A stretch of DNA of 64,000 bases from FEN-299 sp963717945 (GCA_963717945.1 CAVQXT010000007.1:186001-250000), one strand, 5' to 3'; numbered from the stretch's first letter, positions 1 to 7,873 are shown. Program-made: numbers and translations. Notes: a model not told the origin generated them from the sequence alone.

Positions 1-633
1 CGGTGGTACTCGGACCGCGACTACGCGAAGCTGCTGCACGAGGACCTGGCGCTCAGGGCCGAACTGAAGCGGCGGTTCGCGCACGCGGGCGTCTCGCGCA
101 TCGAGATCGAGCGCGCGGCCAACAAGCTGAAGATCGACATCCACACCAGCCGGCCCGGCATCATCATCGGCCGGAAGGGCGCGGAGGTCGACAAGCTGAA
201 GGAAGAGGTCAAGCGCCGGACCAACCGCGAGGTGTTCATCAACATCCAGGAGATCCAGAAGCCCGAGCTGGACGCCCAGCTGATCGCCGAATCGGTGGCG
301 ATGCAGCTCGAGAAGCGCGTCGCCTTCCGCCGCGCCATGCGCAAGGCGGTCGAGTCGGCGCTCCGGTTCGGGGCCCGCGGCATCAAGGTCCGCGTCTCCG
401 GCCGCCTGAACGGCGCCGAGATCGCCCGCTCGGAGTGGTACCTGCACGGGCAGCTCCCGCTGCAGACGCTCCGGGCCGACCTCGACTACGGGTTCGCCGA
501 GGCGGCCACGACCTACGGCCGGATCGGCGTCAAGACGTGGCTCTACAAAGGTGAGCGCCTCGAGCCGCGCGTCGGCCGGGAGGAAGACTACCGGGTGCCG
601 CGCCGGCAGCCGAGGGGCGACGCGCGCGGCTAG
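1..633 (+). CDS. rpsC: 30S ribosomal protein uS3, C-terminal part
   Basis: The frame is open from base 1 and ends at 631-633, so the start lies outside the window. uS3 binds 16S rRNA in the 30S head and lines the mRNA entry channel. The visible 210 residues carry the type II KH domain, with the GIIIGRKG loop near residue 57, followed by the C-terminal S3 domain (SEWYLHGQLPLQTLRADLDY). The tail is basic. rplP follows, as in the S10 operon. Overlapping open frames on both strands here are shadows of this conserved gene. Confidence 0.97.
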   Translation, partial: RWYSDRDYAKLLHEDLALRAELKRRFAHAGVSRIEIERAANKLKIDIHTSRPGIIIGRKGAEVDKLKEEVKRRTNREVFINIQEIQKPELDAQLIAESVAMQLEKRVAFRRAMRKAVESALRFGARGIKVRVSGRLNGAEIARSEWYLHGQLPLQTLRADLDYGFAEAATTYGRIGVKTWLYKGERLEPRVGREEDYRVPRRQPRGDARG

Positions 634-639
634 CGCCGC

Positions 640-740
640 GCGGCTCCAGGCTCTGGACTCCGGGCCCAAGGCGTTGTCTGGCGCCCGGCCGAGAGCCGGA
701 CACCGCCGAGAGCCGAGGGCCCAGGGCCGAGAGTCGATAG
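640..740. repeat. Heptamer repeat array, CCGAGAG family, between rpsC and rplP
   Basis: The spacer contains units of 7 nt such as CCGAGAG CCGAGGG CCCAGGG CCGAGAG at about 702-733, preceded by opposite-strand relatives (GGCTCCAG, GGCTCTGG) at about 641-660. The two halves can pair into a hairpin. The array ends about 14 nt before the rplP start, so it would sit in the mRNA leader of rplP. The same family recurs at 2979-3078 and 14340-14463. Confidence 0.75.
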
Positions 741-753
741 CGTAAGGTGTTTT

Positions 754-1179
754 ATGTTGATGCCGAAGAAAGTCAAGTTCCGCAAGCAGCAGCGCGGCCG
801 CATGACCGGGAAGGCCTGGCGCGGGTCCGACGTCTCGTTCGGCGACTACGGGCTCAAGGCGATGGAGCCGTGCTGGATGACGGCGCGCCAGATCGAGGCG
901 GCCCGCGTGGCGATGACGCGGTTCATCAAGCGCGGCGGCAAGATCTGGGTCCGCGTGTTTCCCGACAAGCCCGTGACCAAAAAGCCGGCGGAAACGCGAA
1001 TGGGCAAGGGCAAGGGCGCGCCCGAGGAGTGGGTGGCCGTCGTCCGGCCCGGCAAGATCCTCTTCGAGATGGAAGGGGTCACCGAGCAGGAGGCGCGGGA
1101 GGCGATGCGCCTGGCGTCGGCCAAGCTGCCCATCCGCACGCGCTTCGCCGCGCGCTTCGCCCAGGAGGCCACTGTATGA
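754..1179 (+). CDS. rplP: 50S ribosomal protein uL16
   Basis: This 141-residue protein begins MLMPKKVKFRKQQRGRM, which matches the usual L16 start (MLxPKRxKFRK), so the ATG at 754 is preferred to the in-frame ATG at 760. uL16 binds 23S rRNA near the peptidyl transferase centre and the A-site tRNA. The conserved segment RMGKGKGAPEEWVAVV is present at about residues 81-96. Its stop overlaps the rpmC start in an ATGA junction at 1176-1179, indicating translational coupling. Confidence 0.98.
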   Translation: MLMPKKVKFRKQQRGRMTGKAWRGSDVSFGDYGLKAMEPCWMTARQIEAARVAMTRFIKRGGKIWVRVFPDKPVTKKPAETRMGKGKGAPEEWVAVVRPGKILFEMEGVTEQEAREAMRLASAKLPIRTRFAARFAQEATV

Positions 1180-1382
1180 CGAGGGCCCGCGAACTGCACG
1201 AACTGAACGAGGACGACCTGAGGAACCGCGAGCGCGACCTGAACGATCAGCTCTTCCGGCTGCGGATCCAGAAGGCCATGGGGCACCTCGACGTCCCGCT
1301 GAAGCTGCGGCTGGTCCGCCGCGACCTCGCGCGGGTCAAGACGGTGCTCCGCCAGAAGACCGCCCCGGCGGGCAGGAGCTAG
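1176..1382 (+). CDS. rpmC: 50S ribosomal protein uL29
   Basis: A 68-residue basic helical protein starting MTRARELHELNEDDL. uL29 sits at the peptide exit tunnel and contributes to the docking site for SRP and trigger factor. The motif DLNDQLFRLRIQKAMG and the terminal RRDLARVKTVL helix are typical of L29. The ATG at 1176 overlaps the rplP stop by 4 nt. rpsQ follows 4 nt after the stop, as in other S10 operons. Confidence 0.96.
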   Translation: MTRARELHELNEDDLRNRERDLNDQLFRLRIQKAMGHLDVPLKLRLVRRDLARVKTVLRQKTAPAGRS

Positions 1383-1386
1383 CACG

Positions 1387-1701
1387 ATGGCTGACAAAGC
1401 ACGCGTTCAAGGGGTCGTCACCAGCGACCGCATGGAGCAGAGCGTGGTGGTCGCGGTCGAGCGCCAGGTGCGCCACCCGCTGTACGGCAAGATCCAGCGC
1501 CGCACGTCCACCTTCCTCGCGCACAACGACGGCAACGAGGCGAAGCTCGGCGATCTGGTCGAGATCGTCGAGGGCCGCCCGATGAGCCGCCGCAAGCGGT
1601 GGGTCGTCACCCGCATCGTCCGGCGGGCCGTCGACGTCAAGGCGCGCGAGGCCGAGGCCCAGCTGGCCGCCGAGCCCGAGAAGGCCGGAGGGGCGTCATG
1701 A
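1387..1701 (+). CDS. rpsQ: 30S ribosomal protein uS17 with extended tail
   Basis: The 104-residue product has the S17 OB-fold (GVVTSDRMEQSVVVAVER, then HNDGNEAKLGDLVEIVEGRP). uS17 binds helices of the 5' domain of 16S rRNA and helps early 30S assembly. Typical bacterial S17 is about 80-90 residues. Here an Ala/Glu-rich tail after residue 85 (REAEAQLAAEPEKAGGAS) extends the protein. The stop overlaps the rplN start (ATGA, 1698-1701). Confidence 0.97.
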   Translation: MADKARVQGVVTSDRMEQSVVVAVERQVRHPLYGKIQRRTSTFLAHNDGNEAKLGDLVEIVEGRPMSRRKRWVVTRIVRRAVDVKAREAEAQLAAEPEKAGGAS

Positions 1702-2066
1702 TCCAGATGCGCTCGATCCTCGACGTCGCCGACAACTCCGGCGCGCGGAAGATCTCGGTCATCAACCCGATCGGCGGCTCCACCGGGCGCTACGCCCGGC
1801 TGGGCGACATCGTCACCGCGTCGGTCAAGGAAGCCGTGCCCGACTCGAACGTCAAGAAGGGCTCCGTGGTGAAGGCGGTCATCGTCCGCACCCGGAAGGA
1901 GCAGCGGCGCAGGGACGGCAGCTACATCCGCTTCGACCGCAACGCGGCGGTGCTCATCAACGACGAGAACGAGCCGATCGGCACGCGCGTGTTCGGCCCG
2001 GTCGCCCGCGAGCTGCGCGAGCGGAAGTTCATGAAGATCATCTCGCTCGCGCCCGAAGTGCTCTGA
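1698..2066 (+). CDS. rplN: 50S ribosomal protein uL14
   Basis: The ATG at 1698 gives a 122-residue protein, MIQMRSILDVADNSGARK, the normal L14 length and start. uL14 binds 23S rRNA at the subunit interface and contacts bL19. The signature region RTRKEQRRRDGSYIRFDRNAAVLI is present, as is the conserved end GTRVFGPVARELRE..KFMKIISLAPEVL. The start overlaps rpsQ by 4 nt. A short gap of 39 nt with one degenerate repeat unit (GGCTTCAGGCCTGAGG) separates it from rplX. Confidence 0.98.
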   Translation: MIQMRSILDVADNSGARKISVINPIGGSTGRYARLGDIVTASVKEAVPDSNVKKGSVVKAVIVRTRKEQRRRDGSYIRFDRNAAVLINDENEPIGTRVFGPVARELRERKFMKIISLAPEVL

Positions 2067-2105
2067 GAGATGAGGCAGTAGGCTTCAGGCCTGAGGAACG
2101 TCGAT

Positions 2106-2438
2106 ATGTCCCGTCTGGAAACGCCAATTCGGAAGAACGACAACGTCGTCGTGACGACGGGGAAGGACCGCGGCAAGCGGGGCCGCGTGCTGAAGGTCGA
2201 GCCTGCCGACAACCGCCTGGTCGTCGAGGGCGTGAACTTCATCAGCCGCCACACGAAGCCGAACCCGTCGAAGAACATCAAGGGCGGCATCGCGAAGCGG
2301 GAGGCCGCGCTCCACGCGTCGAACGTGCAGCTGGTCTGCCCCGAGTGCGGCAAGCCGACCCGGATCGGCCGCCGCGTCCTGGGCGACGGGCGGAAGGTGC
2401 GCTTCTGCCGCAAGTGCGAGGGAGTGGTGGACAAATGA
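2106..2438 (+). CDS. rplX: 50S ribosomal protein uL24 with zinc-ribbon tail
   Basis: The 110-residue product has a KOW motif (DNVVVTTGKDRGKRGRVLKV, residues 13-32), which binds the 5' end of 23S rRNA to start 50S assembly. The C-terminal region carries two CxxC pairs (CPECGKP at about residue 79 and CRKCEG at about residue 101) that probably bind zinc, as in the C+ form of uL24. The stop overlaps the rplE start (ATGA, 2435-2438). Confidence 0.97.
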   Translation: MSRLETPIRKNDNVVVTTGKDRGKRGRVLKVEPADNRLVVEGVNFISRHTKPNPSKNIKGGIAKREAALHASNVQLVCPECGKPTRIGRRVLGDGRKVRFCRKCEGVVDK

Positions 2439-2977
2439 CCCGGCTGAAGGAACGCTACCTCAAGGACGTCGTCCCCGGACTCAAGAAGGAGTTCGGCTAC
2501 ACCAACGTCATGGCCATCCCCAAGGTGGAGAAGGTCGTGGTGAACATGGGGCTGGGCGAGGCGACGCAGAACGTGAAGCTGATCGAGGCCGGCGCCGACG
2601 AGGTCGGCCGCATCACCGGCCAGCGGCCGGTCACGACCAGGGCCAAGAAGTCGATCGCCGCCTTCAAGGTCCGCAAGGGGATGCCGGTCGGCACGATGGT
2701 GACGCTGCGCGGCGACCGGATGTACGAGTTCCTCGACCGCCTGGTGAACATCGCGCTGCCGCGCGTCCGCGACTTCAAGGGCGTCTCGACCAAGGGGTTC
2801 GACGGCCGCGGCAATTTCACCCTCGGCCTGCGCGACCAGCTCCTGTTCCCCGAGATCGACTACATGAAGGTCGACAAGGCGCGGGGCATGAACGTCTCGG
2901 TGGTGACGACGGCCAGGACCGACGAGGAGGCGCGGCGGCTGCTGCAGCTTCTCGGGATGCCGTTCAGGACGAGTTAA
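2435..2977 (+). CDS. rplE: 50S ribosomal protein uL5
   Basis: The ATG at 2435, overlapping the rplX stop, gives 180 residues, the usual uL5 size. uL5 binds 5S rRNA and forms part of the central protuberance, contacting P-site tRNA. Conserved stretches include ITGQRPVTTRAKKSIAAFKV at residues 49-68 and the end region ARTDEEARRLLQLLGMPF. A heptamer repeat block follows the stop before rpsN. Confidence 0.98.
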   Translation: MTRLKERYLKDVVPGLKKEFGYTNVMAIPKVEKVVVNMGLGEATQNVKLIEAGADEVGRITGQRPVTTRAKKSIAAFKVRKGMPVGTMVTLRGDRMYEFLDRLVNIALPRVRDFKGVSTKGFDGRGNFTLGLRDQLLFPEIDYMKVDKARGMNVSVVTTARTDEEARRLLQLLGMPFRTS

Positions 2978-2978
2978 C

Positions 2979-3078
2979 GGCTCTGGGATCTGGACTCTAG
3001 GCTCTCGCACGATGGGGGCCGGAGGCCGGACGACGCCGGGAGCCCAAAGCCGAGAGCCGAAAGCCGACAAGGATCTGC
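2979..3078. repeat. Heptamer repeat array, CCGAGAG family, between rplE and rpsN
   Basis: The left half has GGCTCTGGGATCTGGACTCT-like units (2979-3005). The right half has CCCAAAG CCGAGAG CCGAAAG CCGA (about 3041-3068). The halves are inverted relative to each other and can pair. The block ends about 12 nt before the rpsN start. It belongs to the same family as the rpsC-rplP spacer. Confidence 0.75.
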
Positions 3079-3080
3079 AA

Positions 3081-3266
3081 ATGGCTACGACCGCGAAGAG
3101 AGTCAAGGAACTGAAGACGCCGAAGTACAAGATCCGCCTGCGGCACCGCTGCCGGCTGTGCGGGCGGCCCCGCGGCTACATCCGGAAGTTCGCCCTGTGC
3201 CGTCTGTGCTTCCGCAAGCTCGCGCTCGAGGGGGACATCACGGGCGTGACCAAGAGCAGCTGGTAA
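3081..3266 (+). CDS. rpsN: 30S ribosomal protein uS14, zinc-binding type Z
   Basis: The ATG at 3081 gives a 61-residue protein, the length of the short zinc form of uS14. Two CxxC pairs (CRLCGRP and CRLCFRK, about residues 27-47) make the zinc site. uS14 binds 16S rRNA in the 30S head. An upstream in-frame ATG at 3012 lies in repeat DNA and is rejected as start. The gene sits between rplE and rpsH as in spc operons. Confidence 0.97.
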   Translation: MATTAKRVKELKTPKYKIRLRHRCRLCGRPRGYIRKFALCRLCFRKLALEGDITGVTKSSW

Positions 3267-3344
3267 GAGCGCGGCCTCGGCCGCCGAAACCCCGAACTGT
3301 TCGCGCCGGCGAACCACCCGGGAGAACGACAAGGTTCACGAGTT

Positions 3345-3755
3345 ATGACTGATCCGATTGCTGACATGCTCACGCGTATCCGCAACGCCGTGGGGGCCAA
3401 GCGGCCGCGCGTCGACATCCCGGCGTCGAAGCTGAAGGTCGAGGTGGCGCGCATCCTCCAGGCCGAAGGCTACATCCAGGGCTACAAGATCGTGGAGGAG
3501 ACTCCCGAGGGGGCCCGGACGCCGCAGAAGTTCGTGCGCCTCTTCCTGAAGTACGGCGCGCGCGGCGAACGCGTCATCACCGGGATCGAGCGCATCAGCC
3601 GGCCCGGCCGGCGCGTCTACTTCGGCCACGACGAGGTGCCCCACGTGCTCGCCGGCCTCGGCATCAGCATCCTCACGACCTCCCGCGGTCTGATGACCGG
3701 CCGCGAGGCCAGCAAGGCGGGCATCGGCGGCGAGGTGCTCTGCAACGTCTGGTAG
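3345..3755 (+). CDS. rpsH: 30S ribosomal protein uS8
   Basis: The 136-residue product starts MTDPIADMLTRIRNA, the near-invariant N-terminus of uS8. It ends with the conserved LGISILTTSRGLMTGREA region and a terminal GGEVLCNVW. uS8 binds the central domain of 16S rRNA and, in E. coli, represses the spc operon by binding its mRNA. No such target is obvious in this window. A heptamer repeat hairpin follows before rplF. Confidence 0.98.
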   Translation: MTDPIADMLTRIRNAVGAKRPRVDIPASKLKVEVARILQAEGYIQGYKIVEETPEGARTPQKFVRLFLKYGARGERVITGIERISRPGRRVYFGHDEVPHVLAGLGISILTTSRGLMTGREASKAGIGGEVLCNVW

Positions 3756-3765
3756 GGACGAGCAG

Positions 3766-3845
3766 TGATCAGTGGCCAGTGGCCAGTCTGAGACGCGTAA
3801 TCGACTGACGACTGACCACTGACAACTGACCACTGAACTCGACAG
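3766..3845. repeat. Heptamer repeat hairpin, CAGTGGC family, between rpsH and rplF
   Basis: The left array (CAGTGATCAGTGGCCAGTGG, 3769-3788) is followed by a linker with GACGCGTAATC. The right array (GACTGAC CACTGAC AACTGAC CACTGAA, from about 3810) is its inverted counterpart. Units are 7 nt. The block can fold into a long imperfect hairpin just upstream of rplF. The same architecture recurs at 26172, 30566 and 39975, and in split form around 28014-28569. Confidence 0.8.
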
Positions 3846-3855
3846 GAATTGAACC

Positions 3856-4392
3856 ATGTCCCGTATTGGAAAGAAACCGATCCCGATCCCGACGGGCGTC
3901 ACGGTCCACGTGACCGAGGGGGCCGTGGAGATCCAGGGGCCCAAGGGCAAGCTGCGGCAGGCCTGCCCGCCCGGCATCGTGTTCGAAGTCCACGACGGCC
4001 AGCTCGTCGCCAAGACGATCCGCGAGGACAAGGAGCTCGGCAAGTTCCACGGCCTCGGCCGCAGCCTGGTCGCCAACGCCGTGGCCGGCGTGACCGAGGG
4101 CTTCAAGCGCGAGCTCGACATCGTCGGGATCGGCTACCGCGCCGAGCTCAAGGGGCGCCAGGTGGTGTTCGCGCTCGGCTACTCGCACCCGATCGTGTTC
4201 GACATTCCGCAGGGGATCGACATCGCGATCGAGAAGCAGACGCACATCACCGTGACCGGCATCGACCGGCAGGCGGTGGGCCAGGTGGCCGCCGACATCC
4301 ACCGCATGCGGAAGCCGGACCCCTACAAGCAGAAGGGCGTCCGCTACACCGGCGAGGTGCTGAAGAAGAAGGTCGGGAAGACGGGGGCATGA
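3856..4392 (+). CDS. rplF: 50S ribosomal protein uL6
   Basis: A 178-residue protein starting MSRIGKKPIPIPTGV. It has the two tandem L6 domains and the conserved C-terminal block MRKPDPYKQKGVRYTGEVLK. uL6 binds 23S rRNA near the sarcin-ricin loop and the factor-binding centre. Length and start match the family. It is followed by a heptamer repeat block and then rplR. Confidence 0.98.
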   Translation: MSRIGKKPIPIPTGVTVHVTEGAVEIQGPKGKLRQACPPGIVFEVHDGQLVAKTIREDKELGKFHGLGRSLVANAVAGVTEGFKRELDIVGIGYRAELKGRQVVFALGYSHPIVFDIPQGIDIAIEKQTHITVTGIDRQAVGQVAADIHRMRKPDPYKQKGVRYTGEVLKKKVGKTGA

Positions 4393-4472
4393 CGCGAGGG
4401 CTCGAGGCTCAAGACTCCCGGCTCAAGCGGCCCAAAGCCGGCCTGAGCCGTGAGCCCTGAGCCCTGAGCCTT
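4393..4472. repeat. Heptamer repeat array, GAGCCCT family, between rplF and rplR
   Basis: The left half has GGGCTCGAGGCTCAAG units (4397-4413). The right half reads GAGCCGT GAGCCCT GAGCCCT GAGCCTT from about 4445. The period is 7 nt and the halves are inverted. The same family occurs at 6298-6376, 47792-47855 and 62157-62210. Confidence 0.75.
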
Positions 4473-4525
4473 CCGTGAGGACCACGAGGCGAGACGCGCC
4501 CCGTGAAGACACGAGAGCAGGACCT

Positions 4526-4900
4526 ATGAAGATTCGGACCAGGGAAGACAGGCGCGACCGCATCAAGCTGCGGCTCCGCAAGCGGATTGTCGGGTCGGCC
4601 GCGCGGCCCCGGCTCACGGTGTTCCGCAGCACGGCGCACATGTACATCCAGGCGGTCGACGACGCGACCGGGCGCACGGTGGCGGCGGCGTCGAGCATCG
4701 AGCCGGCCGTGAAGGCGAAGATGGCCGAGAAGGTGCGCGGCGGCAACCTGGCCGGCGCCGAGCTGGTGGGTCGGATCATCGCCGAGCGCCTGCTCGAGAA
4801 GGGGCTCAAGCAGGCCGTGTTCGACCGGAACGGGTTCCTCTACCACGGCCGCGTCAAGGCGGTGGCCGAGGCGGCGCGGAAGGCGGGGTTGGAGTTCTAA
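4526..4900 (+). CDS. rplR: 50S ribosomal protein uL18
   Basis: The ATG at 4526 gives 124 residues starting MKIRTREDRRDRIKLRLRKR. An in-frame ATG at 4475 would add 17 unconserved residues encoded by the spacer and is rejected. uL18 binds 5S rRNA with uL5 in the central protuberance. Conserved parts are RPRLTVFRSTAHMYIQ and the ending FDRNGFLYHGRVKAVAEAAR. Confidence 0.97.
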   Translation: MKIRTREDRRDRIKLRLRKRIVGSAARPRLTVFRSTAHMYIQAVDDATGRTVAAASSIEPAVKAKMAEKVRGGNLAGAELVGRIIAERLLEKGLKQAVFDRNGFLYHGRVKAVAEAARKAGLEF

Positions 4901-4901
4901 G

Positions 4902-4980
4902 TAGGATTCAGGAGCCAGGATTCAGGAATCGGCCGGAAGACCCTGGATCCCGAATCCGGAATCCCGAATCCTGCAGGATT
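4902..4980. repeat. Heptamer repeat hairpin, GATTCAG family, between rplR and rpsE
   Basis: The left array GATTCAG GAGCCAG GATTCAG GAATCGG (from 4905) faces a right array CGAATCC GGAATCC CGAATCC TG (to about 4973). The two are reverse complements with a 7-nt register. The right arm ends next to an AGGA Shine-Dalgarno (4975-4978) that serves rpsE. Other copies are at 10677-10740 and 18150-18215. Confidence 0.78.
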
Positions 4981-4987
4981 GAGCCAT

Positions 4988-5554
4988 ATGAATCGAACAC
5001 GCGAGAAGATCGACCCGTCGCAGCTCGACCTCAAGGACACGGTCGTCGCCATCAACCGCGTCACCAAGGTCGTCAAGGGCGGCAAGAACCTGAGCTTCAG
5101 CGCCCTGGTGGTGGTCGGCGACGGGCACGGCGTGGTGGGCTTCGGCGTCGGCAAGGCGCGCGAGGTGCCGTCGGCCATCAAGAAGGGCATCGAGGCGGCC
5201 AAGAAGGCCCTGATCCGCGTGCCGCTCATCGGCACCACCGTGCCCCACGAGATCGTCGGCCGCTACGGCGCGGGCGCCGTCCTGCTGAAGCCGGCGCCGG
5301 ACGGCACCGGCATCATCGCCGGCGGCGCGGTGCGCGCCGTGGTCGAGTCGGCCGGCATCACCAACATCCTGACCAAGTCGCTCGGGTCGGACAACGGCCA
5401 CAACGTCGTGCGCGCGACGTTCGCCGGGCTGCTGGGCCTCAGGGACCCGGTGGCGGTGGCGCGGATGCGGGGCAAGTCGCTCGAGGAGATGACGGGCCGC
5501 CAGGCGGCGCCGGCCTCCGCGCCCGCGGCGGCTCCTGCGCGAACGGACGCCTAG
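4988..5554 (+). CDS. rpsE: 30S ribosomal protein uS5
   Basis: The ATG at 4988 lies 9 nt after an AGGA and gives 188 residues. A TTG at 4979 in the same frame is less likely. uS5 lines the mRNA entry tunnel and affects decoding accuracy. The N-terminal dsRBD-like domain (VAINRVTKVVKGGKNLSFSA) and the conserved VRATFAGL segment are present. The last 20 residues are Ala-rich and unconserved. Confidence 0.97.
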   Translation: MNRTREKIDPSQLDLKDTVVAINRVTKVVKGGKNLSFSALVVVGDGHGVVGFGVGKAREVPSAIKKGIEAAKKALIRVPLIGTTVPHEIVGRYGAGAVLLKPAPDGTGIIAGGAVRAVVESAGITNILTKSLGSDNGHNVVRATFAGLLGLRDPVAVARMRGKSLEEMTGRQAAPASAPAAAPARTDA

Positions 5555-5620
5555 CCTTCGGGTGCGGAGGCGAGCGCGCGGCTGAACCCGCGCAGCAGAT
5601 CGCGGAGGCGAGGACGGCTC

Positions 5621-5818
5621 ATGGCAACCAAGAAGACGGCCGGTGGCAAGAAGCTGACCATCATGCAGGTGCGCAGCACCATCGGCTTCAATCGGAAGCA
5701 GGGCGACATCGTCCGGAGCATCGGCCTCCGGCGGATCCGCCATACGATCGATGTCGCCGACACGCCCGAGATGCGCGGCATGCTCCACAAGGTGCGGCAC
5801 ATCGTCGAAGTGAAGTAG
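5621..5818 (+). CDS. rpmD: 50S ribosomal protein uL30
   Basis: A 65-residue protein with the L30 core KLTIMQVRSTIGFNRKQ, GLRRIRHTIDVADTPEMRGM and a terminal KVRHIVEV. uL30 is a small protein of the 50S subunit that contacts 23S rRNA domain II. It lies between rpsE and rplO, the standard spc order. The N-terminal ten residues are basic and poorly conserved. Confidence 0.96.
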   Translation: MATKKTAGGKKLTIMQVRSTIGFNRKQGDIVRSIGLRRIRHTIDVADTPEMRGMLHKVRHIVEVK

Positions 5819-5825
5819 GGACGCT

Positions 5826-6287
5826 ATGGATCTGACCAAACTCAAACCGCCGAAGGGCGCCAAGCACTCCAAGAAGCGCGTGGGGCGCGGCCAGGGCTCC
5901 GGAAACGGCGTGACGGCCGGCCGCGGGGAGAAGGGCGCCAAGTCGCGCTCGGGCTTCCACCACAAGCGCGGGTTCGAGGGCGGCCAGATGCCGCTCCACC
6001 GCCGCGTGCCCAAGCGCGGGTTCTTCAATCTGTTCCGCGTCGAGTACGCCGTGGTGAACCTGGACGACCTCGCCGAGCGGTTCGAGGCGGGCACCGTGGT
6101 GACGCCCGAGCTGCTGCGGGAAGAGGGACTCGTCAAGGGTGCCCCCGACCAGATGGTCAAGGTGCTGGCCCGCGGCGAGGTCACCAAGGCGCTGACCGTT
6201 CGCGTGCACAAGTTCAGCGGCAAGGCCGCCGAGAAGATCGCCGCCGCCGGCGGCACGGCCGAGCCGATCGTCGCCGTCGAGGCGTAG
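5826..6287 (+). CDS. rplO: 50S ribosomal protein uL15
   Basis: A 153-residue protein starting MDLTKLKPPKGAKHSKKRVG. It has the glycine/arginine-rich N-terminal arm GRGQGSGNGVTAGRGEKGAK that threads into 23S rRNA, and the FEGGQMPLHRRVPKRGFFN signature. It begins 8 nt after rpmD. uL15 is a late assembly protein of the 50S. A heptamer array separates it from secY. Confidence 0.98.
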   Translation: MDLTKLKPPKGAKHSKKRVGRGQGSGNGVTAGRGEKGAKSRSGFHHKRGFEGGQMPLHRRVPKRGFFNLFRVEYAVVNLDDLAERFEAGTVVTPELLREEGLVKGAPDQMVKVLARGEVTKALTVRVHKFSGKAAEKIAAAGGTAEPIVAVEA

Positions 6288-6297
6288 GCAGATGGCT

Positions 6298-6376
6298 CAC
6301 GGCTCACGGCTCACGGCTCACGGCGCGAGGCTCAGGCAAGGCCTGAGCCTTGAGCCCTGAGCCCTGAGCCCTGAAC
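6298..6376. repeat. Heptamer repeat hairpin, GGCTCAC/GAGCCCT family, between rplO and secY
   Basis: Four perfect GGCTCAC units (6301-6323) and a GGCTCAGG on the left face GAGCCTT GAGCCCT GAGCCCT GAGCCCT GA on the right (about 6349-6376). The linker contains GGCAAGGCC. The exact 7-nt period and inverted arrangement are very clear here. The array ends about 25 nt before the secY start. Confidence 0.82.
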
Positions 6377-6399
6377 GCCGGGCCCATGGACCATTGACT

Positions 6400-7794
6400 A
6401 TGGTGGAAAGCCTCAGGAACATCTTCGCGGTCCCCGACCTCCGCAAGCGCGTGTTCTTCACGCTCGCGCTGCTGGGCGTCTACCGCGTGGGCAATCACAT
6501 CCCGACGCCGGGCGTGAACACCGCCGCGCTGGCGATCCTGGCCGACCAGGCGAAGAACAACCTGTTCGGCCTCTACGACATGTTCTCCGGCGGCAACCTG
6601 TCGCGGGTGACGATCTTCGCGCTCGGCATCATGCCGTACATCAGCGCGTCGATCATCCTGCAGCTGCTGACCGTGGTCTGGCCCTACCTCGAGCGCCTCT
6701 CCAAGGAAGGCGAGCTCGGGCGCAGGAAGATCACGCAGTACACCCGGTACGGCACGATCCTGCTGAGCGTGGTGCAGTCGTTCGGCATCGCGATGTACCT
6801 GGAGAGCCAGACGCGAATCGCCGGCGGGGTCGGCCTGGTCTACAACCCGGGCCTGATGTTCCGGCTGATGACGGTGCTGACGCTGACGACCGGCACCACC
6901 TTCATCATGTGGCTGGGCGAGCAGATCACCGAGCGCGGCATCGGCAACGGGATGTCGCTCATCATCTTCGCGGGAATCGTCGTCGGCCTGCCGCGCGCCG
7001 TCATCGCGACGTTCGAACAGATGCGGACGGGCCAGATGGGCCTCTTCCGCCTGCTGCTCCTCATGGTCCTGATGGTGGTCGTCGTGGCGGCGATCATCTT
7101 CGTCGAGCGCGGGCACCGGCGCGTGATGGTGCAGTATGCCAAGCGGGTGGTGGGCCGGCGGATGTACGGCGGGTCGAGCACGCACATCCCGTTGAAGGTG
7201 AACACCGGCGGCGTCATCCCGGTCATCTTCGCGTCGTCGATCCTCGCCTTCCCGGCGACGATCGCCAGCATGTTCAAGCCGACACCCGGGGGGTGGGTGG
7301 ACAGCTTCACCCAGCAGCTGGGCTACGGCTACCCGCTCTACAACCTGTTCTACGTGACCGGGATCATCTTCTTCGCCTACTTCTACACGGCCATCATCTT
7401 CAACCCGGACGACGTGGCCGAGAACATGCGGAAGTACGGCGGGTTCATCCCGGGCATCCGGCCGGGCAAGCGGACGGCCGAGTACATCGACACGATCCTG
7501 ACGCGCATCACCCTGGCCGGCGCGATCTACCTGGCGATGGTGGCGGTCCTGCCCGAGTTCCTGATCACCGGCTTCAAGGTCGCCCCGATCCCGTTCATCG
7601 GCGAGTGGCTGGATGCGAACCTGCCGAAGTTCATCACCGAGGGCATGGGCGTGCAGTTCTACTTCGGCGGCACGTCATTGCTGATTGTCGTCGGCGTCGC
7701 CATGGACACGGTGCAGCAGGTGGAGTCGCAGCTCATCATGCGGCACTACGACGGGTTCATGAAGAAGACGAGGATTCACGGGCGGAGAGGATAG
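6400..7794 (+). CDS. secY: Preprotein translocase subunit SecY
   Basis: The ATG at 6400 gives 464 residues; a TTG two codons upstream is a possible alternative. SecY forms the membrane channel for Sec export and insertion. Ten hydrophobic segments can be traced. The plug region IFALGIMPYISASIILQLL follows TM2, and the cytosolic C5 region has YGGFIPGIRPGKRTAEYI. Its place after rplO and before adk-map is the common bacterial order. Confidence 0.98.
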   Translation: MVESLRNIFAVPDLRKRVFFTLALLGVYRVGNHIPTPGVNTAALAILADQAKNNLFGLYDMFSGGNLSRVTIFALGIMPYISASIILQLLTVVWPYLERLSKEGELGRRKITQYTRYGTILLSVVQSFGIAMYLESQTRIAGGVGLVYNPGLMFRLMTVLTLTTGTTFIMWLGEQITERGIGNGMSLIIFAGIVVGLPRAVIATFEQMRTGQMGLFRLLLLMVLMVVVVAAIIFVERGHRRVMVQYAKRVVGRRMYGGSSTHIPLKVNTGGVIPVIFASSILAFPATIASMFKPTPGGWVDSFTQQLGYGYPLYNLFYVTGIIFFAYFYTAIIFNPDDVAENMRKYGGFIPGIRPGKRTAEYIDTILTRITLAGAIYLAMVAVLPEFLITGFKVAPIPFIGEWLDANLPKFITEGMGVQFYFGGTSLLIVVGVAMDTVQQVESQLIMRHYDGFMKKTRIHGRRG

Positions 7795-7798
7795 GGTC

Positions 7799-7866
7799 GC
7801 GAGCCAGGAGGCTCGCGCCACATGGACCTTCGGGGTCCTTGTGGCGCCGGCCTCCTGGCCGGCGAC
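7799..7866. repeat. Three nested hairpins between secY and adk
   Basis: GCGAGCC AGGA GGCTCGC forms one stem (7799-7816). GCGCCACATGGACC pairs with GGTCCTTGTGGCGC around a TTCGG loop (7815-7847), 13 of 14 positions matching. CCGGCCTCCTGGCCGG makes a third (about 7847-7862). There is no U-rich tail, so this may be an mRNA processing or attenuation structure or a repeat relic rather than a terminator. adk starts 8 nt later. Confidence 0.6.
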
Positions 7867-7873
7867 GGGCGAT

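Noticed and set aside
1922..3130. 402-codon antisense open frame over rplN-rplE
   Set aside because: It covers several strongly conserved ribosomal genes on the other strand. Long antisense frames are expected at this GC content.
7799..7866. Rho-independent terminator between secY and adk
   Set aside because: Stems are strong but there is no T run, and adk starts only 8 bp later within the operon.
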